In this document: positions 1 through 12,017 of the stretch, one piece after another
Position numbering within the stretch: the first letter of the stretch is position 1
Layout of the letters: the number at the start of each line of letters is the position of its first letter
DNA from: Lasiodiplodia sp. COLG20
Lineage: Eukaryota > Ascomycota > Dothideomycetes > Botryosphaeriales > Botryosphaeriaceae
NCBI GenBank assembly: GCA_009801085.1
Contig: VNWV01000052.1
Location: forward strand, 1 to 64,000
DNA: 64,000 nucleotides
Direction: 5' to 3'
Notes under the pieces: generated by a model
What the model saw: the letters and a program-made list of their open reading frames with translations, nothing else
Databases searched by the model: none
What the model was told of the DNA's origin: nothing
Position numbers and translations under genes: made by a program

Positions 1-3000
1 TTCTCCAACGAGCCCGAAAGTTTAAAGCCCTACTGATGTATAATTAGCATTGTCGCAATCACCGGTATCGATGGCCATGCATACGGATCTTGGAGAAACA
101 GCGATGCGGACTTCATGTGGATTGAAGAAGGCCTTCCGAATGATCTCCCTTGCTGTCGAGTGTTACTTTACGGGTATGACTCGAAGATCGAAAGTCAAAG
201 CACGAATCGTCTTAGCGACTACTGTATTGGGCTACGTGAGGAACTCGGGAAGGTCAGACAGTCTAAAGAGGTTTGTGCCAGTGTTGCATTATAATTCTAC
301 TGCAATCTAATCCATGATCTATAGGAACAGACTAGGCCAATATTCATCATCGGTCACAGTTTCGGTGGCATAATTGCAGCAAACGTAAGATTTCTACCTA
401 ACGTAAAACCCTCAAGTCTTAACATGTCTCTGGATAGACTCTGATTCAGGCCTCTCTCGATAAGGACCGAAGCCTCTACAATGCAATAGAAGCGTTCCTT
501 TTCTTCGGAACTCCTCACGGAGGACTCGTAATGGACGGAATTCGAAAAATGCTCAGTGATCCGACCCACCCCCGAAATACACTCATCGACCAGATTGACG
601 TCAAGAAAGAATTCCTCCCAGACCAGCTGCTTTCATTCAAGAATTCGCTTCATGGGCGCCAGGTGGTCAGCTTCTACGAGACAAAGCGGACCAGGGAACT
701 CCAGAAGGTAAGCTCCTTTAAACAGGGCATTTTAGCTCCGGAGACCCTCTAATGTCAGAGCTTAGGGTGAAGATGGGCGATGGGCGCGGACAGGAGATTA
801 CATGGATCTGTCAAATCGAGATGGATCGATATTGGGCTTTCCGGACACCCAAGAACGGAAAGTCCCTGTTGATGAAGACCATTCTAGGATGGTCAAGTTC
901 GAGAGCCCTACCAATCAAACTTACCTGAGTGCGGTACGATATCTGGAACGTTTCCTTCAATCAGCCCAGGAAAACGTCTTTGCGCGGATCGGTATGTGAT
1001 TAGCTACAAGTAGGCAAGACGTCTAAAGTATTTCATAGCTAACAATTCTTCGGTGCATTTCTCCTGTATTCAGACCAGACGTACAATCCTTGTGAATTGA
1101 TCAAATGGTTGTCTGATGTCGACTTCCAAGCCTGGGAAGTCGAAAGGTTCAAGCATGAGGTTGCACCCCTTGGAGATTGGTTTTTCAGCTCCGAGGAGTT
1201 CAAATTTTGGAAACAACAAGAAGTCAGTCAGCTTGAATGTTACGGTGCAGCTGGCTCAGGAAAGGTATGCCATAACAACTTTGCTCATTGTCTATGATTT
1301 TAACACGTGATAGACCTACCTTGCATACGGTGTCTCAAAAAGTTTGCGTGAGTCCGAAAGGAATGTATGCGTTGTTTCTGTGTACATCGAACCGAACAAC
1401 CCCACAATGACAGTGGAACGGCTGCTTGGTGCTATGCTAAAACAAGTACTTAAAGGGCGATCGTCAAGAGTTATTCCGACAGATCTGCAAAGATATCACA
1501 ATACCGAGCCATCCAACAGGAAACCACCCGAAAGGAAAGAGCTTATCGATTTCCTGGAAAAGGGAATAAAAACATATGGCTATACATATATCGTCATGGA
1601 TGGGGTTAATGATGCCTCGAGGGATATCCAGAACGATTTGATCGGTTTGATCGATGATATGCGAGAGCGCACCAATAAAATTGGTGTTCTGTACTTCAAA
1701 CGAGCAGATGAAGTCGTTCCGCCCTTACCCCCGTTTTGCGACGGATGCAAAAAGGTTGCTCGAGTTCACTATGGCTGCGAACAATGCAACTTCGACTTGT
1801 GTCCATCCTGCAATCAGCGAGACGATGGTAGTCTTCGGTGTGATTCGTCCCACCCACTTATCCTCGATCCGGCCGTCGTCATGATCCTTCCCTCGCGAAT
1901 CGAAGAAATGAAGCTTTTCGTCGAATTCATGATCAATAGCCATATTAAATCCGCCGGCGGGTCCCGGTACGCATTCGTTAATGCTCCCTTGTTTCGAGAT
2001 CTGTCAATATTGACCTGACGTTTTAGACCGAGCACAAGCAATAGAAGTCGCTGGCCAGCGAGTACCTCACTTCTGTCCAAGTTATGCCTCAATCCCTCGG
2101 AGCGGACACCAGATCTTCGAAAGGAGATAGTCGAAAGCATCTCTGTCAAATTGTGGGGTTTAAATTTCAGAGCTGCCCAGGAGTGGTTCGATACACTGAA
2201 GAAACAGCACACTGAAGGTGACATCATGGAGAACATCTCACAAATCCCATGGCGGGGCAGCTCTGCATATCGCACGGATCTGGAGCAGCTTCAGACAGAT
2301 GAAACCCACGCTGAAGATCAAGCCGGATGGAAAATCGTAAGCCTTGTGATGGCCTCCAGGAGAACTCTCAAAAAAGAAGATCTCATAACGGCGGAGGCCG
2401 CCTTGAGGCTGCGCAAGATTGAAGATAAGTACATGTACAAGATGGATCATAATCAGATGATATCTCTTTCCAAGGGCCTCGTCACGATAGTCCCAGATCC
2501 GAATCAGAACGTTGTTGCGGACCCACTATTCTCCGACTTTTTCCACAGCCCAAAGATAGTGTCCAGCAACTATTTTCTCGAAGCGCATGGCAACATGGCC
2601 TCTGCTTGCCTGAATTACCTTCGCTTGAATAAACTATTGGAGAGCAGCAAGTACGAAACAAACTACCAGTTCTGGGAAGAACCTTTCTTGGCTTATGCAG
2701 CATGCTTTTGGGGCGATCATGTTCGTCTAGCGGAGAGCAAAGATGTGGATTTCAAAGCACTGGACTTTCTCCAGGATCATAAACGGTTTCCAGTACTCAT
2801 TAAAGCTGCATGGAGCTGTAGCCTACAGCAACAAGCGTCGCTTCGATGGGACGTCGACTCAGGTCTCCATGCCCTCCACGTTTGCGCATGGTTTGGGCTC
2901 GCGTCTTTGATTCCGATGGTACGGGGCAAGAGCTCAATAGACGAGCTCGAGCCATCCTACAACCAGACTGCGCTGATGTACGCAAGTAGGAAAGGTCACA

Positions 3001-4268
3001 AGAATGCCGTGGTAGCTCTCTTGGACGCTGGAGCTGACCCCGCATGCTTCAGTAGCAAAGGCTACAACGCTTTGTTCGAAGCAGTCACAGTTCACGAACG
3101 TTCTCAGAGGGACTCTAAGATTCGGATTTCGAAGAGGCTTTTGGATGACGACCGAACCGATATTCATGCGACCCACCCAGAATCCAAGCACCGCACGGCA
3201 CTCCATATCGCTGCTCGCCAGGGAGAGGAATACGCTTCTCTCGTGGACATGCTGATCTCATATGGAGCGGATCCCAACCGTATCGATGACCGAGGCTGGA
3301 CTCCGATCATGTGCGCGGTGCGATTTGGTCGGGAAAAGATTGTCGAACACCTGCTCGAAGCACCTGTCGACGTAGATCTTTTTGGCTCGCAATGGAACTT
3401 CAAGACCACCGCTCTTCACTTGGCTGTTGAGGGTGGCCATCAAGATATCGCTGTCCACCTGCTAGAAAGAGGTGCTAATCCCTGGCTGAGAGATATCTGG
3501 GGCTTGGACGTTGAGGCCAAAGCGAAGAGAAAAGGCCTGCAGAAGCTCGTTGACCTTATCACGGAACAACATACACCAGGCAGTGGATATCCGAAAATAG
3601 ACGAAATCCATCCAGCATCTTCGGAGATTCATACACTCCATCATGCTGTATCTGAAAGCTGCATCAGTCGGATCGAAGCTCTCCTCAAGGAAGATCCGTC
3701 TCTTGCATTCACGAAGGACCAATGCGGACGTACACCCCTACATCTAGCTTCCAACAACTGCAACAAGCACCTATTCATAAAAAGAGATCCCAAAGAGATG
3801 ATAATCGCCAAAATTCTGATTCCCCATAGCGACCTATCCGCTATCGACCACTGGGGTCTCACGGCAATGGACTACGCCATCTACAACCGGAGAGGCTTCT
3901 TGCAGGTTGAGCTTCTGGATTCTGGTGCTGAGTTCGATGCACACCGGTCCGATGACCTCAATCTTCTCATGTCTTTAGCATACAACGACGGAAAGGATAA
4001 CGCCATGGCCCGTCTTTTCGCAAAAGGAGCAGATGAATTTCAAGCCTACCCACTCGTGATTCCTCCGAAGCTTCGAAACAGCAACATCGAAGACCTACGG
4101 AGATACAAGTATCATGCTGCATGTGGAGAGATAGAGAACAAGCCCACGCCAATGACTTCTCGGCAGGTCGTGAGCTTATCTGATGACTCATTGAAGGGAC
4201 AGGGAGCGAAAAGGTCGTTTTGCCAAGGAGAAAATGATGAAAAGCAGAAGAAAGGGCGTTTCATCTAA
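1..4268 (+). CDS. NLR-like receptor: SERAC1-like alpha/beta hydrolase - STAND NTPase with ZZ finger - ankyrin repeats (5' end outside window)
   Basis: Exons inferred at 48-270, 325-384, 450-707, 766-991, 1074-1264, 1314-1966 and 2027-4268; all phases agree and the first in-window exon follows an acceptor, so the gene starts upstream. The N-terminal part is a DUF676/SERAC1-type hydrolase (ITGIDGHAYGSW, nucleophile elbow IIGHSFGG, FFGTPHGG). A linker with the usual DEDHSRMVKF motif leads to a P-loop NTPase (YGAAGSGKTY, split by the intron at 1265) with Walker B-like YIVMDGVND. A ZZ-type zinc finger (FCDGC, GCEQC, DLCPSC, about 1730-1855) sits inside the NTPase module. The last exon carries a winged-helix-like region, then about ten ankyrin repeats (roughly 2800-4060) and a basic tail. 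Known family role: cytosolic nucleotide-regulated receptors in fungal allorecognition and immunity. The ligand is unknown. No internal stop was seen. Confidence 0.85.
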
Positions 4269-5316
4269 TTTGCACGTGTTCTCTCGACGTTTAAGCTATT
4301 TCAATTTATCTGACAGATTATCAGTTTCCATGAATGAGCAATTGTAATTTTCGACACGGCTTCCACAGTCACAGGCCCTAACATGTGATGAATAAATAGT
4401 CGCTACCCTAAGAGAAATAGCTGAAGCGATTTTCTTCCCAGCATCTTGACGAACGCACCTCAATGCTTTTGACTTTCCCCACTGTGTTTCAAAAGCCTTG
4501 TGTCTGCGCATGGCTCATTTGGATGATGGGATGTTCTTCACGTTTTGAATACCTAGGAGAAAATGATTATCACTGGAAGCTGATGCTTTGTGAACTCGTT
4601 CCCCCCTCTCGCATTCTTTGAGGGGCAAGTAGGCATCTTTTCGGTGCTCACAACTAGTTTCAGGCAATTGACTCATGTACAACTTGAATTCCTCCTTTTT
4701 TTGGGGGCCAGGTTGATTTCCCGCTTCCGCCTTTAGCACCTTCCCGTTCTTGCTTGCCACGCGTAATCGCTTTGTGCACCCTGTTTCTTTTCCCAACACG
4801 AATTTGAAACTGTTGAGACAAAGTGATTCTGCCTTATATGTCGAAAAAAAAACCTAAAATAACTATGGAAATCGCCGCTTAGGCTCCCCGCTTGTCAGCA
4901 AAATTGGCTGCCTTGTGGGGGCAGGAATGTGCCTTGCATTGTGAAACAAAGCCAGCGACCTCAGCCTTGCACTACGAAGGGCAATGTGCTCAGTCTGTGG
5001 ACACAACGCTATCGATTTGAGATTAGGAGCTTTCCTGCAACTGGTGATTGGATGTTCTTGCGTGGGAGCCAAGGGCTGGGGTGTAGAGCCTGGAGCAGCG
5101 CATAGCCGCCGTTTTGCCACAACGTAGTTGAGCTGGTGTTCAGCTTTCACATTCAGGTGGTCTTTGCAGTGGAAGAGGAGACTGCACTTGCATCTTGCAG
5201 AGTGTTCTTAAGTCCGACTTGTTTGCATGAAGCGCAGACGGAACACTCCTCTTTATCTAACTCCTTCATTCTCGCATTCGTCTTTCTAGCCTGAACTCAG
5301 GTGCTAGATATCAAAG
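4269..5316. other. intergenic, no gene recognised
   Basis: About 1 kb between the NLR-like gene and the membrane-protein relic. Only short overlapping ORFs without recognisable motifs are present. The last part may hold the promoter of the ancestral form of the downstream pseudogene. Confidence 0.5.
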
Positions 5317-6650
5317 ATGAGCAACATCAGCACCTCTGATCCAACAGTTTGGTACAATATCTACACGGACGCATTGATCAACTAGTAGCAAGGTCGAACC
5401 CTTGGGGCTACCATCACGCTCACTCGCCGTGACGGTGGCTGCCTCATGTCACTCATTGCCCTATTCGTTACCTAGACAGGAATTGCCTTTTGGAGGATGT
5501 CTTGCTATCTACTTCACCACCACCATTCGCCTGAGGCTCCTCGAGATGGGTTATATCATCAACAACAGGCCGTTCTTCGCAACTTCGCAAATGGCGTAAG
5601 TAGCCTCTGGGCTCTGGGTTAAATAGCCTGGGTTTGGGGCCTAAAAACGTCAAACTCCCAGATTTCTGGTCACATGGCACCGCTTATACTTTTCACTATC
5701 ACCTTTCTGAGCTGTTTTGCGGTCGCTGGTATAATGCCTTCCAAAATTGCAACGTCAACAGGGTCGCATGTCCTTATTTCGAGCTCCAGATGTGGTCAAT
5801 TCAACGCGTACAAAGAAACGACCTATTCGCTATTTGCCAAGCTTTGTTCTCCATTTATGCAAAAGAAGATCCTGGACTTTGCCAACTACGCACAGAACTG
5901 TTATACGGATACTTGCAGCCCGGAAGAGTGTAAGAAGTACGTATGACAACAGCTCCCGTGGACGGCTAACTGAAACGCAAGCTGCCCATTCGCGGAAGGC
6001 ATTTGCCGAAGTAATGTCGGCAATCTAGAGCTCAACTCCGGATTTCTCGATAGTAACGATCATCTGGGTTTCAATACCCCACCCGAGCAACGCTCTTCAA
6101 CACCTTCGGCCTCTGACTTACATTCATCGTCGGCACCATCATCATCGTTCTCTCGTACACAATCGAGCCCCTGGCCAGCTGGATCCAGAAGCGCCGCAGA
6201 CTGGATACTTACTCCCGCCTCGAGTGGTCCATAAACGAAACATTGCAGCTCCAACGTCTCGCACACGAAGAGCTCGGTGTTGGTGTCTGGCACAATGGCG
6301 CGGAGGCGATCCCCTTCACCGAAAGTGGCGAGCGGCTAGCCACAGTGGATCTCACCGATCCCAATCATCCGAGGCTCAAGGCGCCGCCTCCACATTTCGA
6401 GGAGCTCCTCGCACGTGGTGATGACGAGAAGGGCCAGTCATCCTCTGAGGGAGGATCGGGCGATGGGGAGAACGTAGCCTCTCTTGCAAAGGCTGATGCT
6501 AGCGTTCATGCCAGTAAGACCCCTGATGCCTTTTCCGGTGAGAACGCAGAGCAGCATGTCTCTACTGAGCAACTTCCAAGCGCTGAGGAACTGGCTCATG
6601 TTGAACGGCAGACGGGCGATCCTGAGGTGACGGCAGGTCGGGAAATTTGA
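5317..6650 (+). pseudogene. decayed fungal multi-pass membrane protein (relic)
   Basis: Starting at ATG 5317, one frame reads as a recognisable fungal membrane protein (TITLTRRDGG; later a hydrophobic stretch, [30 protein letters not shown] with [11 protein letters not shown]). It is interrupted by in-frame stops at 5383-5388 (two), 5473 and 5620. One intron, 5937-5981, still has intact signals (gtacgt, CTAAC, AG) and correct phase. After NTPPEQR near 6100 the sequence jumps frame to the C-terminal part ([12 protein letters not shown] ... LQLQRLAHEELGVGVW), with a TGA at 6114, so several hundred codons of the middle appear deleted. The open tail 6243-6650 is the last exon of the relic, not a gene. 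The conserved N- and C-terminal blocks are remembered from many Pezizomycotina hypothetical proteins; I know no function. TAG/TAA/TGA replacing codons fits C-to-T decay such as RIP (inference). Confidence 0.75.
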
Positions 6651-9600
6651 TTGTTCATCTGAGGCAGAGAGCGCACCGAGATGACTCTATGTGCGGGGGA
6701 GAGTTTATGATTCTGGAGGAACTTGGAATTCATTTCTTTTGCATGACCCATCACCAGAGTGCTGCCGTGCAGAGACAGTGAGAAACATTGCGTGGCGTCA
6801 CTCGACGAGGCCCTTCGCCGCACTCGTGGCAGCTACAACACTTTCCGTGGCCCCTTCACCCAAGGTCTTTTCTCAAAATTCACCCGCACCAAACACCCCA
6901 TTTCACACTCACCTGCACGATCACCCCACGGACTCCGAGCGCGGTGAGGCGTTACAGAGGGTGACACACGGCAAAGCAACAAGACGCGGCACGCCTTCTT
7001 CTCGACGCTGAACAAGGGACAATAACGAGTACGTGCCGCCTGGGCTAGCGACGAGTGGTTTGGACAATTGAGTGTGCCTAGCGCGCGCGATCCTGGTCGA
7101 TGGGTACGATCCAATCTGCTGCCTTTGCAATTAGGGGATCTCGTGACGCTGTAGTGGTTAAAACGTAAATTTGCGTCCGGACGTTTGCTCAAGCTCCCCA
7201 TGTAATGTCTCCAATGCTGATTCAAAAAGGGCTGGGCGTGATCCTCCCCCTCCTACCGCTTTGACGTGAACAAGGGCTTCATACAGGCACGAGCACTACA
7301 TTTTGCACAGCCCGGGCCTGCAGTGCGCACTTCTTTGCGCCCCAAAATTTGCTCAGCACGTGCCGAACGGTGTGATAGAAACCCATGCATGTGAATTTCT
7401 CCATAACTTGTGCCTGCCCGTTACACGTCCGTATGACTTGCCGGACTTCTTCCAAATGGGCACGAGTATTTAAAAGACTTTCACTGCTGTGGTTCTCGCT
7501 CCCACAGATCTCCTGCGAGTCTTAGTGTTCAGCACAAACTCGACTAACTCCGGTCTGCGTCTTGGGTGATCTTATGGTTTGTGGAACAGCACGATGATCT
7601 GACGAGTCCGGAATGCGGATTGCGTTCTCCATATAGCTGCAATGCTGCACAACAACAAATACTGGTCATGCTGGGCTCCAGCTTTTCCTCTTCGCGAATT
7701 TGAAGCTTCGATTGAATCGGCCCGAGGAAGTTGGAGCTGAACAAAGCACAAGAGGAAGCAAAACAAGTTCGTTCATAGTCAGTCATTTGTGTGTCTGAGC
7801 AAACATTGCGGTGTTGATTGTAGAAGCAACAGCTGCCAGTGAGGGGTTCTTTTATATTGAAGCCGCGGTTAACGCAACTGCCGTCCTCTGCTATTCCGCA
7901 AACCGGTCACCGGCCAAAAGGTCCTTGCACAAGTACCACCTATGACCCAGCACTTTCTATGGCACCTTGGCTATTAAAAAAATAACGCCTCGGTCTTCCG
8001 GCTCTCCTCTTCGTTCAACAGGCAGCTCCGACCATTGTCAGCAACTCACAGATCACAAAATCGGAGACAAGACATTCCAGGACTCACTTCCTGGCTTCTT
8101 ACTCTTTTCTCAAGCTCTTCCCTTCTCGAGGGATGTAGCTTGCGGCCGAGGTCTCGGAGACTTCAGCATAATTACCGTATGCAGATAACCATCATGAAGT
8201 AGCGAGGCTCGAAAACAGAGTGCCAAATGATCATCACCCGCAGGAGCATGACTTTTTGAATAAGACAGTCCGGGCCTCCCTCCACAAATGGCTTTACAAA
8301 CGTGATGCGTCAAAACTCCGCATATGCCGACCACGAACGGCACGCCCGAGTAGCTCGTTAGTGTCTGGTTATAGTTATGTGCCCTCACTCAAGGACTGCT
8401 ATCGAGATTCTGTGATGCTTTGGAGGCAGTTAATGTACCCGGCCGCTGTATCTGGGCGAGGTAAGTCACAGGTGCGGCCGGTGTTGCCCTTCGCACCTGA
8501 CCATGCACTGTGATACTTTGGCTGTCTCCCTTGCCCCTAAATACGTTTTGTGGTCATCAGTCTTTTTACTCTGCCGGAGCTACACCTTCTGGGTGCCAAC
8601 GAGCAGATACAAATGTTGCCCACTCGTTCTCAGAGAGACCACACAATTCCGATGGCTCACTTTCTCTTTGCTGCTTTGGGTACCTTTTTCCACAATATCA
8701 GCCAGCTATCCGACTACACCATAGTACTGCCGCTCACCGTTTAATGGTGATGTTGCACAGCAAAAGTTGCGCCTGACGCAGATCCAAAGCAACATGATTT
8801 TATGAGCACGATTAATCCAGACCCCCTCTCAGGCACCAGCAGAGTAACTCAAGTGCTCCCAGAAAAGAAGGAAACAAGCAGTCAAATTCTCTTGTTCTTG
8901 TGATGCCATGATTCCAAGCAACTCTTGGAATGTGGGCGTGGAAGCGTCACTCACTCCGTCGCCATTCCGCGTTTAAAAGGACCAAATGGCGCAGCCACCC
9001 ACGTTCCCTGAGAAAGCTTCCAGCAGCCGACTCGAGCACGCCGCGTGCAGGGAACATGAGACCAATTGTGGATCATCCGCCTCCACGGCATCGTCCTGAC
9101 ATGTGTTTTCTGCACCGCTCGGGTAGCTTAAAAGCGACCCTCCTCCCACAGCGGACATTTCTCTCGTGAACAAGCTGAAGTCAGGGGCGTCGGCTCGATA
9201 TTAAGAGAGGAAATATTGTCAGGATGACAAACTTCGCTCTTCTAGTTTCCTCCCACGGCCAGCGAATTTGCCAACATACGTCCATGAAGTAGTGTTGCTC
9301 GCCACTGAACAATCATGAAGGGGTCCATCGGCATGTCTCAAAGCTCCGCTTCAGCAGCGTTTCTTCTCTCCATCATCATCATCAAAGTCAACAAAAAGAC
9401 CGTCCCAATCGATCTACCCCGCAAGACTCCCGAAGCCCAAGTGAGGTGTTGACTGTGGAATGAAAAAAGAAAGGCCCCTAGTGAGGTTGGTGATTCTTGT
9501 GTTGGCCTCACCACGCTCAACCGCCGATGACAGAACTAGAGCGTTCCGCCCCAAAGCCCATTTTTAAAGCATAGCGGAGCCACACTCGCCTAGAGCAAAT

Positions 9601-10284
9601 CACGCCCACGCGCCGAGCCGCGCACATGGTGCTCAACCGACACCAGCACATGCTCCATGCCCCATCACTCGACGCGCAGACGTGCCCGACGCACGCAGCG
9701 GACCCGCGCGCTCAACCACCGCCGTCTGCCGTCCTGAGAGTCTATAAAACACGGCTCGATCCATTTGCTTCTTCTCGGCAAGCCAGCCAGCGGCAGTTGA
9801 ATTCGGATTTCATCGCGGGAATTCTTAATTGCCACTGTTTCTTCTGTTGGGGATCTCCAGGCGGCGCCCTGGTACTGTTTTCTTTCGCCCTTCTCCGCCC
9901 GTCAGTCAATTCGTCTTCCCATCTCCCAGCGGCTCACTACCACACCGCTCACCAGCACAGCATGATGCTGCAGGCCATCACCAGCCCACTACTGCTGCAC
10001 TCCACCATCAAGCCTTCATGCTTGTCACCACCAACCAACCGACCGACCGACCAAGCAATCACTTCTCCACGCCTTCCGACCCACCGCCCGGAAGTAAATC
10101 GTTCTTCTGAAACGCCGAACCACACAGTGTTAGGTGGACATGATTATTACAACCACTCCCCCACCCACTGCGCTGACGAACAGAAGAATACTCGCATCCT
10201 CCCCTTTAAATAGGCCCAACAGCAGAGGAAGAAGAAGAGTAGGAGCGCGTGTCGCGGCCGCACGCATACACCTGACCGTGCTTC

Positions 10285-10530
10285 CCTGCCGCCCATCTCG
10301 CATCACCCGTCACCCGCCGTCCGTCCGTCGTGTCCGGCCGCATGTCATTAGCCGCCCCTCATCCGTCACTTGCCCGAAACCCGTCACCTGAAGCCCACCA
10401 CCTGTCTCCCGCGACCCGTCACGCATCACCGGTGACCCGTAGCCCGGTTCCCAACGTCGGTCATTCGTCATTTGCCCTCCGTCATCCGGAATCCGCTCGC
10501 CGCCGCCCGTCATCTGCCGTCTGCCATCAA
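10285..10530. repeat. degenerate CCCGTCAY short tandem repeats
   Basis: The pentamer CGTCA, mostly as CCCGTCAC or CCGTCAT, recurs at least seven times in about 240 bp, with spacer words such as CCACC and CCGTCC. Copies are diverged, so this is an old or loosely maintained simple repeat. Confidence 0.5.
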
Positions 10531-11039
10531 CCAGCCACCGGCCACGGTCCGACGCGCTTATAAACGCGGCGACTGCTCCACCGAGCTACTTTTTTCCTCC
10601 GCAAACCAATCTGCAACAGGTGCAGATTGGAAAGACCCCATTGAGTTACTGGCTTTCTCCTGAGTTCCGAGATCTGACTCTCGTGCTCCTCCGTCTCGCC
10701 CGCCCACCCATCTCCCCAAGAACAACCTCCTTCCACCACCCACCTATCGCACCACCTCACCACCACGAAACAACGCTGCGCTCCACCACCACCCACAAAC
10801 GCTGCACCGCACCACCACACCCTCACCCAGCCCACCATCATCGCTGCCCACTCCTCCCCGCCATCCATCCGTTCATCCGCTCGTCCAACCGCACGCTCGT
10901 GAAAGACAAGCTCGTCAAAGCTCCCCAGTAAAGGGTCCAGACATCCAAACGACAACGAGTGTATCTCTTCTGGTATATTTTCTCCCCAGTGCCACAACCA
11001 AACCCACACTCGACTGCACAAGCAGAAGAAGCGGTGGAT

Positions 11040-11440
11040 GCTCACAGCGAGGAAAGCTGGTTGGAGGACGGGGAGGGAGGCTTTTATAGTGCGTGAGCGG
11101 CCCGCGGAGAGACAGGCTCACGGGCGGACTGGTGGGCGGAGGAGTCAGGTGGGAAGGCAGACGGTGATGCAGGCGGGCAGGCGGGAGGGCAGACAGAGGG
11201 CCAGGCGGACAGGCGACAGAGCATGCGGCAGGGCATGCCGCTCGACACGCCGCAGGGCACACGGGAAAGCCAGGCACGCGCGCAGACAAGTGGCCCAGCG
11301 GCAAGGCAAGCGGACAGTCGTGCATCCAAGGACGCTAGAAAGCAGGTAAGCAAGCAGTCAGGCACAGAATCAACCAGGAAGACGGACAGTCAGCCGCAGA
11401 ACCAAGCCAGTATGCGGTCCAGCAGACAGCGGGATCGACC
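11040..11440. repeat. degenerate GGCAGRC-type repeat, purine-biased
   Basis: Words such as GGCAGG, GGCGGAC, AGGCAGAC and CAGGCGG recur irregularly over about 400 bp. This generates long but meaningless Arg/Gln-rich ORFs in several frames. It may be a degenerated minisatellite. Confidence 0.4.
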
Positions 11441-11930
11441 AGATCAGATGCCAGAAACCCAGCGAGCGCACGCGCAAGGGCAGACGCGTGCTCATGCTCC
11501 CGCCCATGCGCAGAGTACACGTCTCAGCGCCTATCCATGTGCCTTTCCCGTCATCTGGGGAAGGTCCGCCACGCGACAGCAGCTGGAGCGAGGGCTGGGA
11601 GACGCGTGCGCGGATGGCTCTCTTCCCGCGGTGGAGGTAGGTGGGGTATAAAAAAGGGACGGGGAGGGCGTGGTCAAAGGAAGCATCAAACCGCCATGGT
11701 CAGCATTTCAACCTGGACGGAACAGCACGAATTGTGTGCCACAATGCGTGGTCCCCACTTCGTCGCTCCTCCGCCCTCTCTTCCAACATTCACTACCTCA
11801 ACTCACAACCTCCAACTCACCTTACCATCACCCTCATCATGAGCACCGCCATCATCACACAACCACCCTCACCACCATCAACCCCAAAAAAACTCAGAAC
11901 ATCATCAAAAATTCATTACTCATAATTACC

Positions 11931-11998
11931 CCATCCATCCATCCATCACCCTAGCATTAAAAATCCTCCCCCTCCCCCCCCCCCCCCCTCATCCCCCC
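11931..11998. repeat. CCAT repeat followed by poly-C tract
   Basis: Five-unit CCAT-type repeat at about 11931-11948, then an almost pure C tract at about 11967-11998, lying just 3' of the beta-glucosidase stop codon (gene on the minus strand). Confidence 0.8.
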
Positions 11999-12017
11999 AT
12001 TATCCCTTTCAACCCCC

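Larger units (their letters stand above)
6651..12017. other. gene-poor interval with low-complexity GC-rich sequence
   Basis: About 5.4 kb with no ORF resembling a protein in any frame. The longest ORFs (9626-10213 plus, 10527-11045 minus, 11223-11651 plus) are Pro/His/Ser/Arg-rich translations of biased sequence. TATA-like strings occur at about 9741 (ctataaaac), 10557 (cttataaac) and 11646 (ggtataaaa), but no coding start follows them. A non-coding RNA or an unrecognised small gene cannot be excluded. Confidence 0.45.

Noticed and set aside
9626..10213. 195-codon ORF preceded by TATA-like sequence
   Set aside because: Low-complexity His/Pro/Ser translation without conservation-like features.
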